A stretch of 64,000 bases of DNA from Miscanthus floridulus (taxonomy: Eukaryota > Streptophyta > Magnoliopsida > Poales > Poaceae): contig NC_089581.1 of NCBI RefSeq assembly GCF_019320115.1, positions 67,112,166-67,176,165 of the forward strand, in the 5' to 3' direction. The notes under the pieces are model-generated. The model did not search any database, was not told the origin of the DNA, and saw only the letters and a list, made by a program, of their open reading frames with translations. Below are positions 22,691-33,792 of this stretch, in pieces; position 1 is the stretch's first letter; every line of letters starts with the position of its first letter. The translations under genes were made by a program, and so were the position numbers.

Positions 22691-24426
22691 TCCTCTGCAG
22701 CCACGCTTGAAGATGTTGGTGCCTCTCCTCCACGCTCCTCTGCTTGGGGGAGAGGACGGCGCGCCACTCCTCCTCGCTCCTCTGCTTTGCGGGGGCGGGA
22801 CGAATGACGTCGTTGGCGTGCGGGGGCGAGACGCCGGCGGCCGTGCGTGGCGGGGCTGGGGCGGGCCGGCGGCCGCCGCCGGCACGCGCGGGCGGACGTG
22901 GCGGGATGGGGCGGGCTGGCCGGGCTACGGCGGCGGTGAGGCTCGGGTGGAGCGGCGGCGGCAGCGCGCGCGGACGGGCGTGGCGGGCTGCGGCGGCGGC
23001 GGGGCTGTGGCCAAAACGGTTCACCTTGCGCGGCTTGCGGGGCGGGGCTTGCCGAAACGCCGAAACCTTCCCCCTTTGCCGAGAGCCCCCAGATCCGGCT
23101 CTCGGTAAAGTTATTTTTTTTTCAAATTTCGTTCGAATTTTTTAACTAGCTAACTGCACAAAAAAATATAAAAAAATAAAAATTATTATTTGCCGAGAGT
23201 AGCTCTCGGCAAACCATTGATCCAGGCCAGGTAAAAAAAAGAAATCTGCGCTGAGAGCGGGCCTAGTTGCTCTCGGCAAAGAGCCTTTGCCGAGAGCAAT
23301 CCCCTGAAGCTCTCGGCAAATAATATCCAAAAAAAATTAATAAACAGCAAACGGCTCCGGAAAAATACGAAATTTTGCCATGTTACAACTTATGCTCTCT
23401 AATGGCTATACAAAAAGTTTGGAACTCCAAAACTAATTCGACCGTAACATTGTTTGAAAATCCTAATGACTCCTTCTCAACTTTATGAAACTTATTCGGC
23501 GATGTCTCATATTGTAAGAATCATACGCAACCACTTGTGCAAAACATTTTCAATTTTTTACCACAGCCTCCAAGTGTGATACCATGACTTCATTGCAAAT
23601 ATCATAATTTTCCGACTTCGTTTCCTTTTTTAAGAATTTTTAAATCGTTGGGCGACATATGTTCGTGGTCTTCGATTCGTAAAATGAAAGGTGAAAAAAA
23701 CATCAACAAGATGTTATTTGCCCTCAATAATGCATAAATAGCATGAATATCATTTTCTACTTAATTTTTCCCTGTGTTTAAATCAATCGCTGTTCAAATT
23801 TTAATCGATTAAAAAAACTCTTTGAAATGCAATTAATTAATTATATATAGCAAATAATTACAAAAATACACAAAATTTTAATATTGAGTACAACCTGTAG
23901 TATTTCTATAGCGAAAAATGTTTGGAGCATATGAAAGAAAAAATAATTTAATTGGAGAGAGTTAGGAGAAGAGAAACACATGCACATGAAATATAGAAAC
24001 CACCTTTGCCGAGAGCCTGGGAGGGGCTCTCGGCAAATATTTGCCGAGAGTGGCACTCGGCAAAGAGGTTTGCCGAGAGCAGTAATGGAGGGGCTCTCAG
24101 CAAAGTGGTGACGCCGTCAGGACAAGTCACGGCTATGGGCCCGCGGCAATGTTTTGCCGAGAGCCTGATTTTGCCGAGAGCGCGGCCTATGGCAAAGGAC
24201 CATTTTGCCGACGGGCATTTTTTGCCGAGCGCGGCTCTCGGCAAAACGGCCCACTTCGCCGAGAGCTGTTGCTTGCCGAGAGGCAGGCCCACGGCGATCC
24301 TGTCACTTGCCGACGGCCGGTGTTTGTCGAGAGCTGCTCTCGGCAAATGTTTTCTTTGCCGAGAGCCCGTATTTTTGCTCTCGGCAAAAATCTAGGATCT
24401 CGGTAAAGGACGTTTTTCCAGTAGTG
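22691..24426. mobile_element. CACTA fragment (TTTGCCGAGAGC type)
   Basis: The right terminus TTTTTCCAGTAGTG ends at 24426, the inverse of CACTACTGGAAAAA. Two clusters of TTTGCCGAGAGC / GCTCTCGGCAAA repeats lie at 23073-23320 and 24004-24412. The block 23380-23960 between them is similar to 1545-2090. The very GC-rich stretch 22730-23060, with open frames on both strands, may be captured host sequence. No left terminus was found, so the left edge given is arbitrary. The element ends about 200 bp from the stop codon of EXPA pseudogene 2. Confidence 0.7.
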
Positions 24427-24631
24427 GATCCCATTCTCTTTTTCGTCCTACCCTCACGTAGGATGGACGTCAGTCCGGGGGTCGCTAAAGAAGCAATGAT
24501 ACAACGGCAACTCGACTGAGCTCTCCGTTAGAATCAAGAGAATGCACTCGCCACTCGACTGAGCTGCAAGAAATGGGGCAAATAAGGAGTCAGGAGAGAG
24601 ATCGAGCTTCCTCGGCGTCGGCATTAGGCTC

Positions 24632-25873
24632 TTAGTAGTAGAAATTCTGGTTTGTGGTGAAGGTCTGGCCGAACTGCCACCACCCAGGCACCACATTCCA
24701 GAACTGAATGTACTGCCCGCCGGTGCTGGTAACGGCGAAGCTGAGCCCCTGGCCGACGAGCCCAGCGAGCGCCTGCCAGTTAGCACCCCAGTTCCTGGAC
24801 ATCTGGATCCACCCCGTCTTGTCGCCCTTCACCCAGGCGGCGCAGACGTGTTGGGTCGCAGGTGATGAGGTAGCACTGCCCGCACGACGCGCCGTCGTTG
24901 AACAGGGTCGAGCTCAACGCCGCGTTGTTGACACCGTACCCCGCGTTGTACAGGTTGTCGTACCGGCATGCGCCACCTGTGTATCATATCATAAACATGC
25001 ATGCATTAGCGACGAAGTGATTCTTTGGTATATATACGTACACAAATGTATTACCATCTATACAATGTTCTTGACCTCCTGTGCAGAAATGAATGCATGC
25101 ATTCTTACCCATCGTGCCGCACTAGCAGAGAAATAGGTTGTAGTCCCGGTTGGGAACTGGCTTTAGTCCTGGTTTTCCAACCGGGACTACAAATTGGGGA
25201 CTAAAGGTCTTGCTCTTTAGTTCCGGGTCACATAACCGGGACTAAAGGTCCATCCTCAGGAGAAAAATAAACAAAATTGTAGGGAGACCTCTCTTGCGTT
25301 GTGTGAGATTCGAACCTAGGACCTCTTTCCTCGCGCATAAACTCCTTACCAATTCAGTTGTACACCACATGTGATAGGGTTCTGGACACTCTCCTTTCGA
25401 ATTGACCTGTGGGGTACCTTTAGTCCCGGTGGGAGACCTTTAATCCGGGTTGATGACACCAACCGGGACTAAAAGGTCACCCTTTAGTCCCGTTTGGTGT
25501 TACCAACCGGGACTAAAGGTTGAAGGACCTTTAGTTCGGGTTGGTAACACCAACCGGGACTAAAGGTCGACCTTTAGTCCGGGTTGATAACACCAACCAG
25601 GACTAAAGGTGGCCTGCTGCGAAAACGTGCCAGGACAGGGGCCTTTAGTCCCTGTTGGTAGCTCCAACCGGAACTAATTCTTTCTTTACTCCCGGACGCA
25701 AAAAATACCGAGACTAAAGCCCAAAATCGAAGCGGATGAAAGGTCATTTCTCTACTGGTGCCGGACGCGTCGATTCTGCCGTAGAAAGTGGCAGTGCCTT
25801 GAGACCAGTCAGCGGCGGCGACGGCGAGGCATGCCACAACCACCACCGTGCACAGCATAGAGGAATTGGGCAT
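24632..25873 (-). pseudogene. EXPA: Alpha-expansin pseudogene 2 (deletion plus CACTA insertion)
   Basis: Starts at 25873 on the minus strand with signal peptide MPNSSMLCTVVVVACLA, then SQGTATFYG. Exon 1 is split by a 641-bp CACTA (25120-25760), resumes at 25119 and ends at 25109 before a GTAAG donor. An intron (24977-25108) follows, at the same place as in gene 3. Exon 2 holds [14 protein letters not shown] to ITCDPT near 24850. It then jumps directly to the [18 protein letters not shown] sequence, losing about 110 codons including HFD, out of frame. The remaining C-terminal half (to the TAA at 24632) is nearly identical to that of gene 3. Without the barrel core no functional expansin can be made. 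Confidence 0.92.
25120..25760. mobile_element. Small non-autonomous CACTA, 641 bp
   Basis: Left end CACTAGCAGAGAAATAG and right end CATTTCTCTACTGGTG, with the 3-bp duplication CCG (25117-25119 and 25761-25763). It consists mostly of TAGTCCCGGTTGG-type repeats and their inverses and has no coding sequence. It shares the repeat motif with CACTA-1 to -3, so it could be moved by the same transposase. It sits in exon 1 of EXPA pseudogene 2. Confidence 0.9.
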
Positions 25874-26013
25874 TTCGTCGTTCGAAATGGAGAGCTGGCT
25901 GCAGATAGAGAACAAGATTGACGATCGAGGTGTGCGTTCCTAAGCGGTCCTAAGCTGGGATGAGGATCAGGATGTTTGAGGCCGGTTTGATGCATGGCAC
26001 TGGGATATCACTG

Positions 26014-26022
26014 CTTAAATAG
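26014..26022 (-). promoter_or_regulatory. TATA box of EXPA pseudogene 2
   Basis: CTATTTAAG on the minus strand, the same as in the other two expansin copies. CACTA-1 begins only 10 bp upstream (26032), cutting the core promoter from its original upstream region. Confidence 0.65.
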
Positions 26023-26538
26023 AGGAGGAGGCACTACTATAGAATGGACTTGTTGTCCCGGGCGGTAACGGCCTTTAGTCCCGGTTACCGCGCCGGGACA
26101 ATGATCCCGGGACTAAAGCTGCCACCTTTAGTCCCGGGTCATCAAGCCGGAACTAAAGAGGGACCTTTAGTTCCGGTTGGTGTTATCAACCGGGACTAAA
26201 GGCCCTCCAGCCGAGCAAACGTGGCCGCACCCTTTAGTCCTGGTTGGTAACCCCAACCGGGACTAAAGGTTCCTTTTCTTTTTCTTTTTTTTTAATTTGT
26301 TTTCAGTTCAGTTACACGTATTTGTTTAATATATAATATGTTTTTATGTACGTATTTTACGCTGCTAATATAAATACACGCACATATATAATTACATCTA
26401 ATTCTCATCTCGAGCATTATTATATTCGAATAAAGTATGAACCTATATATATTATAGATATATATATGTATATATACAACACTTTCATAATCTTGTTCTC
26501 GAAAATAACGATATCAATAAACATTTAATTTACATCAT

Positions 26539-29500
26539 TTATTCCTTAGGATCAAAGTAGAACTCGCCATTGGAATTTAGCACTTTTTCTAGAAGATATC
26601 CTGCTATTGACTCTTGAACTGCTTTCAGATGGTCTTTTTGCATGACCCTTCGGTTCAACCATTCAGTCTTGCATTTGAAATAAAAGGAAAAGTATTAATA
26701 CATATATATATATATTCATTTAAAAATAAATAAAAAATTGATATATCCGTACTCTGAGGATATCTTTAGGAGTTCTTCTTATGTGCGTAGTGATAAATTC
26801 ACAAACGTAGTATCCATACAAGTTATTACCTAGTTCCTGCCGCAAACACCACTGTACGAGAAGAAGATTGTTCTCATCATCTCACACGTAAATTGAAGTA
26901 CGATATAGTAATTAAACACGTGGGGAAGTGTATATAGTACAACTTACTGGTATTTCAACTACATTAAGTGATGTCTTGCAATCCTTGCGATGTTGCCGAA
27001 TAAACTCTTTCCAAACCATGTGCGACCAATAATGTACGATCGTTAATAAATTATGGCAAAGTCTATTCAATAATAGTTGTGCGCGAGAGATCGAAATTAC
27101 CCCTGGATAATGTCTATCATATCTTGGTATAGTGCCCGCTCTTTTCTCAACGAGTCAAAGATTACTAACCGACTTGAGTTTAACTCAATGACAATGACTA
27201 TCCAGTGAAACCTGCATTGGTTTATACACACGTACATGCATATAAGTTGTATTGATATTATATAAAATGTGTAGACTACATTATTATTAACACTTACTCA
27301 AAGTTGTACGGGAAAAGTATTGTTGTCTTGTCGTGCCGCTTCACGAAGAACATCATGATATTCTCCTGTGCTTCAGATACCCACCGCTCCTTGACAATAA
27401 TACCGGTTTTGAATACGATATAAGGATCAATGAAGCCAACACTGATGTCTTGTATTCTTTGAAGCTCTGACATCTGAAATCTGTATATAAATATAAGTTA
27501 CATGTGAGGATAATTATATACACGTACGCATGGAAGTGAGTTTATTAAATAAAAGTAAGAATCACTTACAAACAAAAGGAGCTAATGATTGATTTGTCCA
27601 GAGCGTCCAAGTGGAATAGTTGATGCAATTCTTTGAAACTAATATGTAAGATGTCATCGCCACGGAAGTAATGATGGTCTCTAAATCTGACAAAGATCCA
27701 CTGCTCACCCCTGCCACACGCCTGCATGTACCACTTGTTGAGCAAGTACATTTGCGTACCCAATTCATTTAGAGCCGTAGGGTTGTATAAACTTTTGCCA
27801 TATTTATAAGTCTTCCAGGTATCAACTTCCAGGTTCTAGATTGGAGCTTTGCCCGTCAATTGATCTAAGGTTAAACCAGTATCTTTAAAAAAAGCATTAA
27901 GGGCTTGAACCGACACTTCTCCAGAGTTGTCTGGTCGATAGACTTCTATGTTGGAACCATATTCATTAGCAACAACAAGATTTTGCATTGGTTGCTTCTG
28001 TTGTCCGAGCTGTGGGACATCCTTCCCTGATGCTCTTTTCCTTTTCTTATCTGCATTATATGACTTCACGAGGGAGCGGTCATAGTCTGATAGTGGCGAA
28101 GGCTTATGAAGTTCAATCATCTTTTTCTTGTGAGCATCGACCTTTTGCCTCAACACCTCTCGTGGTAGGTAAAAGTACGGCTTCTCCTTAAGCTTCGCTT
28201 GACTCTTGTTTTTGGTATCTATAAAAAAATCTTTCACTTTTTTGTCTTCTTCAGCTGCTATTTGCTCATCAGTCTTTTCAGGAAGTATTTCTTGAGAAAT
28301 AACTCTTTTTCTCGGGGTCTTCTTTGCCGCCGGGACCTTAGACGTCTTTGTAGTGCGTCGCTGTGGAGGGGGTGGGGGCGGTGTTGGAGACCAGCGTGAA
28401 GGCGATGTGGCCGGTGTGGGTGGAGACTGGCGTGGAGGCATTGGAGATCGTTGTGGAGGCGGTGGGGCCGGTGTAAGAGTTGGAGATCGTTGTGGAGGCG
28501 ATGGGGCCGGTATAAGAGTTAGCGATCGCCGTGGGGATGAAGTCGTCTCGCCCCCCGCGATGCTGTGATGAGATGGGGAATGAATGATTAGGCTAGGCTG
28601 GGGGAGACCCTGCTACAAAAACAAGTTGTGTGTCAATTATTTTTGAAGCCAATAGAAAATTAATGGAAAATAATATTTCATTCACTTTCATTCGTACCTA
28701 GGGTGAGGTAGGGGAAGCGGTGGCGCCCCAGGAATGATGATGAAGCGTTTGCGCCATTGAATAAATGTCTTCTCTGCTTCTCCTAGTGTCTTCTCCCCAT
28801 CACCGCCTTCAATGTCAAGAGGAACATTGCTGTAACCTTTGAGCACTCTATCGACCGAGACGCTAGCATATCCAGGTTGAATAACTGACCCATGGATTCT
28901 TGGTGTCTTCGTTCGGTCTATTGGAGATACAACCCCGACAGCCACCATGATTGATGCATTATTACCATCTGAAATGTGCAGCTCACATGTTGTTAGAGGC
29001 TCGGTAATGTCATCAACAGGGAAGTGCAACCCAGCGTCGTCTTGAATAACTGGCAGCTCCATAGAAGCACAACTTCTTTTCATTTGACCAACGGGGTTAA
29101 TGGTGACTCCCGGCGTTGATTGCGATTGCATTTGACTCATTGCTAGCTGCACTTGCCTCTTGATCTCCTCCTGCATTCTTGCCTTAAGAGATTTTTCTCG
29201 TTCACGTGATTCAAGCAATGCTTGTCGTGACTCATCAACAAATTGCTCCAATGCACGGATTTGTTCTGCCTCCTCATCCTTCTTTCTCTGGTGGCTTCTG
29301 TAGGTATCCTTGTTTGCTGGGAATGCGTGTAGCCACAGAACCGCCCCATAGCCTCTTGTTCGACCACCGTGTTCGGGATTCTCTAGGGCATATGTCAATT
29401 CATCCTTCTCTCCGTTGGGCTTGAAAACACCACTATCAGCTTCTTCCCTAGCACGAGCTAGTCTCTGTGTTGCTCTCTCAATTTTTTGGCCAAAAATTAG

Positions 29501-30458
29501 CTTGCCAGTGTCTGGGTCTAGGCTTCCCCCATGAGCGTAGAACCAATTCTTCGCACATTGAGGCCAGTTCTTCTCTATTGTTTCAGGTATGATTCCCTTG
29601 GCAGTAATCTCTGCTTCTAGGTTCTGCCACTTGGGAATATCACTCATATAACCACCTGATCCCATGCGATGATGGTATTGCTTCTGTCGGGCATTCTGCC
29701 GATTCCTCATCACACGTTCCTCACTCTCTTGAGATGTCTTGTATTCTACGAAGGCATCCCAATGGGACTCCAACTTGACAAACGCCTTAGCATTGAAATT
29801 CGGCGTAGCATTCTTCAAGATAAACTTTTTATACAATGTCTTCTTCCAACTCTGGAACAATGTTGCCATCTTCCTCATTGTCCAATCCCTCACTAGCTCC
29901 TTCAAAGCATCATCTGCTTGTAATGTGAAATGCTGAGTGATATCTCTCCAAGCTAGGTTCTTTTCACGATCGGATACAAAACTAACATTAGGAGCGGATA
30001 TCTTCTGCTTCTATTCACGAGCACTAACTGGGATCCTATTCCTTACAATGAACCCACATTGATTGACATATGTCTGAGCATGTGATCCTAATAGTTTGCC
30101 GGTGTCGGTGTCGAATTCTGATATTATGAAACGACCCTCTAATGGCTTTTTTGGCCCTCAGACTTTCCTACTTTTGTCGGTGGTTGATGTAGATCCAGAG
30201 ACCGGCTACATGAGTAGAAACACAACGATTAACAACAAATATACGTACGCATGCATCTATAAGAGATGATAGATAATCGAATATACCTCACCAGTATTTT
30301 CTTGCGCGACAATTTTGTTGATCTTCAACCACCGGCATATTCAGGATATCCTCATAATCAGCAAAGTACTAACTCGTGTCATCTACATCCACATTGGTGC
30401 CGACGTTGATAATATCTGCCATTATGTCATCACTTAAGTTATCATCCGGAGCAGCCAT
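26539..30458 (-). pseudogene. TnpA-like/Ulp1 fusion gene of CACTA-1
   Basis: Exon 1 starts with MAAPDDNLSDD at 30458. Exon 2 (30205-28698) carries the Transposase_24 (Ptta/En/Spm) region with CAKNWFYAHGG, then a coiled coil and CELHISDGNN. Exon 3 (about 28613-27570) begins with a Pro-rich repeat and a basic segment and leads into LNKWYMQA. Four or five small exons follow (27485-26539) and complete a C48/Ulp1-like protease fold: FHWIVIVIE (His), VIFDSLRK (Asp), GNNLYGYYV (the active-site Cys position) and GEFYFDPKE before the stop. Stops occur in exon 1 (CAG to TAG), in exon 2 (TAG where CACTA-2 has Trp) and in exon 3 (TAG after GKAPI). The catalytic Cys is Tyr (codon 26816-26818). TnpA-type proteins bind subterminal repeats; Ulp1 enzymes remove SUMO. 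The joint role here is unknown. Confidence 0.85.
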
Positions 30459-31433
30459 TTGTATCTTCAAGATAACACATAGATAGAATTACTATGGTAC
30501 ATAACATAAGTACATGTGATAACACATATAGAATTACTAAATCCAATTAAATATAATAACACATAATATTTCATAAGGATAAACAATAATAAGGTATAGG
30601 CTTTGGAATCGAATCAAAAACACTTTTGATCCAAAAATATGGAAATAAGTACATGTATATATACACATAGAATGATACAATATATTTTCTCTCTCTCTCA
30701 ACACATAGAAATAAGTGCATATGTCTATATCTCTAGATATGCATGTGATACACATAGAATGTCTCTCTAGATACAATTTTCTCTCTCTCAACACATGAAA
30801 ATAAGTACATGTATATATACTTATAGAAATAATTAAGTACATATGTATACATATAGAATCTCTCTCTAGATATAATATATATAGAGAGATAGAATATATA
30901 ATTACTAAATCCAATTACATAAATCTAACATGAAATTAGATAAACTAGTAATAGATAATACATTTTAATCTAACATATATCAAAAACTATAATAAAAAAC
31001 TATCTAAAAAAACTATCTAAATAAAATACTAATTAAATTTTAATACATTTAATCTAATATATCAAAAACTATCTAAAAAATAACTAAAAAACTAACAATA
31101 AACTACTAATTAAAATTTAATACATTTTAATCTAACATACAGCCGAGACTTTGTAAAAAAATCTAAAAAAACATGGCCGATCGAGAGCATGCAGCAGATC
31201 AAGAGTACTCGACGGAGGCCATACAGTGGGCGTGGGGGAAGCGTCGGCGACGGAGGGTGGGGTCGGGTGCGGCGGCGAAGACGGGATGCGGCGTTGCGGG
31301 CCGGGAGAATGGCGTGGCCGGGCGGGGGTAGACGACGGCGGCGCGGCAGAGACGAGCTCGACGACGGTGGATGGCGTGGCCGGGCGGGGCTGAGCGACGG
31401 AGGCGAGATCGAAGATGAACAGAATAGACGTTC
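30459..31433. other. Leader/intron region upstream of the CACTA-1 TnpA gene
   Basis: AT-rich sequence (30500-31160) full of TATA, CTCTCTC and AACTATCTAAAA runs, then a GC-rich stretch (31190-31430) lying between the internal TATA box and the first recognised exon. It is probably 5' leader and first intron. Its open frames are low-complexity Pro/Arg/Ser and not convincing. Confidence 0.4.
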
Positions 31434-31640
31434 AATATATATAGGTCGGGACCCTTTAGTCCTGGTTGGTAAGACCAATCGGGACTAAAGGGTTAGACCT
31501 TTAGTCCCGATTAGACTTACCAGCCGGAACTAAATGTCCTTTAGTCCCGGCTGGTAACGGACTAAAGGTATTTTTGGGTGGGCACCAAAATTGCCGCCCA
31601 CCCTTTAGTCTCGGTTCTTGGTCTGGGCCGGGACTGAAGG
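31434..31640 (-). promoter_or_regulatory. Internal subterminal-type repeat cluster and TATA box
   Basis: On the minus strand CTATATATATTG (31434-31445) follows a cluster of TTTAGTCCCGG repeats in both orientations. The arrangement of repeats, a GACCTATA box and then the gene resembles the right end of the element before the GRF gene. It probably serves as promoter of the TnpA-Ulp1 gene. Repeats of this kind are normally confined to CACTA ends. Confidence 0.6.
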
Positions 31641-32627
31641 CCGAAAAATTTTGGCAACCCGCCAGCGTAATTGGAAAGGCCTGGAATTTTGATTTTGTTA
31701 AATACTAGGTTAATCAATTAATTACATAGCAACTTCAATACTTTGCAATATTTATTTTAAAAAATACTATTGATTAACTAATTATTTATTGTAAATAGGA
31801 AAATTTTGTAACCTAAAGTTTTTAATTTCTTTTATGAATATAGAATATAAATGTTACTAATACTAAGTATTTTGTTAATGCAAAAATATATTTGTAACTT
31901 AAAATTAATAAAACTAATATTATTCGATAGGAAATTTATTATCACATTATTGTAACGTCAATGTTTTAATTTTGTCTCAGTTTTTGACCAAAATTGACAG
32001 GAAATTTTTGTTGAACCTATAAAAATAAAGAAAATGTAGTATTTTTTGTTTTACAACTTTTTCAAATAAAAAAATGGCCTATATAAGGATTGTATATATT
32101 GATGAGCTTAACAAACTCGGTATTCAAAACTTTTCAATTTGAGACAATCTAGGGTTCCAAAAACTAGTTTGTAGGCGTCGAAATTTAAAAATCATAAATT
32201 TGAACCGTCCAAACTTTCTCAAATGGAAAGTTGACCAAAACAACAATTGTAGATCTTTTTGAGTTTAACAAACTTGGTATTCAAAACTTTTCAATTTGAA
32301 GCCATTTAGAGTTCATAATACTAGAGTCAAAGTGTTATTTTTTCATTTGACCAAATTTGACTTGGTCAAACTTGCTCAAATGAGACACTAAATGACCTCA
32401 GATGAAAAAAACTCTGAATACCAAGTTTGATCATCTCAGCAAGATCTACAATTGTTACATAGCTCATTTTCCCATTTGAGAAATTTTTATCAAACACTAC
32501 TCACAACTTCTTGAATCTCACAGACTTTCTAAAACTATGTCACACGCTTGTGAAATTTGAACTATATTCTGTTCAAGCTTTCTCAAAGAAAAAATGGCCT
32601 ATCTAAGGATTGTAGGTATTGATGAGC
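31641..32627. other. Non-coding interior of CACTA-1
   Basis: AT-rich, with imperfect internal repetition of CAAAACTTTTCAATTTGA and AAATGGAAAGTTGACC blocks. The matching region of CACTA-2 is 42060-43090. No gene. Confidence 0.6.
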
Positions 32628-33074
32628 TTAACAAACTTGGTATTCGAACTTAACTTTCTCTTTTTCACTTTCCAATTCTTGTTGTGCATCACGAATGGCA
32701 TCGCCAAGAGCATCACCGAGATCATCTTCTACCGCTACCTCTTCTTCATCTTCCCCCATTGTAGTATCATCAAAGGCACCATACTGAGCAATAATATCAT
32801 CAATGTCTAAATCTTCTCCTTCACCTTCTTCCATCATGACCCCACTTTCTCCATGCTTAGTCCAACATATATAGTTTGACATGAAACCTGACTTAAGCAA
32901 ATGTGAATGAAGACTCATTGAGCTTGAATATTCCTTTAAATTCTTACATAGGGCACATGGACAGCACATGAAACCATCCCGCTTATTTGCCTCGGCCACA
33001 CCTAAGAAATAGTGCAAGCCCTCAATAAAGTCTTGGGAGCGGTGATCGGCATTGTACATCCAATAGCGTGACAT
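32628..33074 (-). pseudogene. tnpD: TnpD N-terminal stub of CACTA-1
   Basis: MSRYWMYNADHRS, then GLHYFLGVAEANKRDGFMCCPCALC match the Transposase-associated domain that opens TnpD (TNP2-like) transposases of CACTA elements. An acidic stretch follows. The frame then ends in a deletion junction near 32640, where CACTA-2 has some 2 kb of transposase. Upstream it adjoins the GRF gene. Confidence 0.8.
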
Positions 33075-33163
33075 AATCTGTATTACACGACAAATTATGA
33101 AAACCTTGAATATAATTAAGTATTTTATTACACAACATAAATGACACACACACGGTTGATTAA

Positions 33164-33684
33164 TTAACTAAGACTGGCTACAACATAAGCAATCCCAACT
33201 ATCACTAAACAAACTAAAACTACAATGCACTTCAGTAACATAATTATTTCATGATCGTACGCAACTAAAACAGACAAATCATTCTTCTGTTGAATATCAA
33301 TAAGCTTCTCCTGCTGGCTCACTGACTCATCAGCAGCAGTCGCTACCTCAAGCGCACCCAAATTCTGCACGTATGCAGCATAATCTTCCTCCTAGTACCA
33401 ACCATCGCATCCATTGCCCTTCCACTGAAATTAAAGCCAAAAAATATTTAGTCAAAAATATTCAAGAAAAGCAGGTCAATTAGCCATAATTATTAAATGC
33501 GTAAGAAACTCACATCGTGATCCGGGCACTTGTAGAAAACACGACCCTTGTTGGGTCCTTGTCTCTTGACTCGGTACTCCATCACAATATTTTGCTTACA
33601 CTTGCCGCAGATAATGAGAGGGAGTTCTGGCCTTAGTCGTTTCACAACCGAACGAGAGGCCGAGGATCCGGTACCAGTTGTCAT
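33164..33684 (-). pseudogene. GRF zinc-finger/transmembrane gene of CACTA-1
   Basis: Exon 1 (33684 to about 33513) encodes LPLIICGKCKQNIVMEYRV then GPNKGRVFYKCP, a GRF-type zinc finger of the kind that binds single-stranded nucleic acid in other proteins. Exon 2 (about 33426-33164) starts WKGNGCDGWY, has a TAG stop in frame, then a helix rich in Ala/Glu/Gln and a C-terminal hydrophobic segment (IIMLLKCIVVLVCLVIVGIA). The same TAG is present in CACTA-2. Short GRF proteins with such a tail are abundant in grass genomes. Whether they serve transposition is unknown. The protein could also start at the MQNLG downstream of the stop. Confidence 0.65.
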
Positions 33685-33792
33685 CTACTTTCTATACTTA
33701 TTTTTGCAAACTAGTGTAAATTTCATATTTTCTAAAATGATATATTTAAATAAAACTAGTACGGATTTCACATGTTTCAATAAATAACCATT

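Noticed and set aside
22730..23145. GC-rich open frames near the CACTA fragment as genes
   Set aside because: They are Gly/Arg/Ala/Pro-rich in all frames and on both strands, as expected from base composition alone.
31189..31488. Arg-rich and Pro-rich frames upstream of the TnpA genes
   Set aside because: Overlapping frames on both strands in a GC-rich leader; the CACTA-2 counterpart has diverged without frame conservation.
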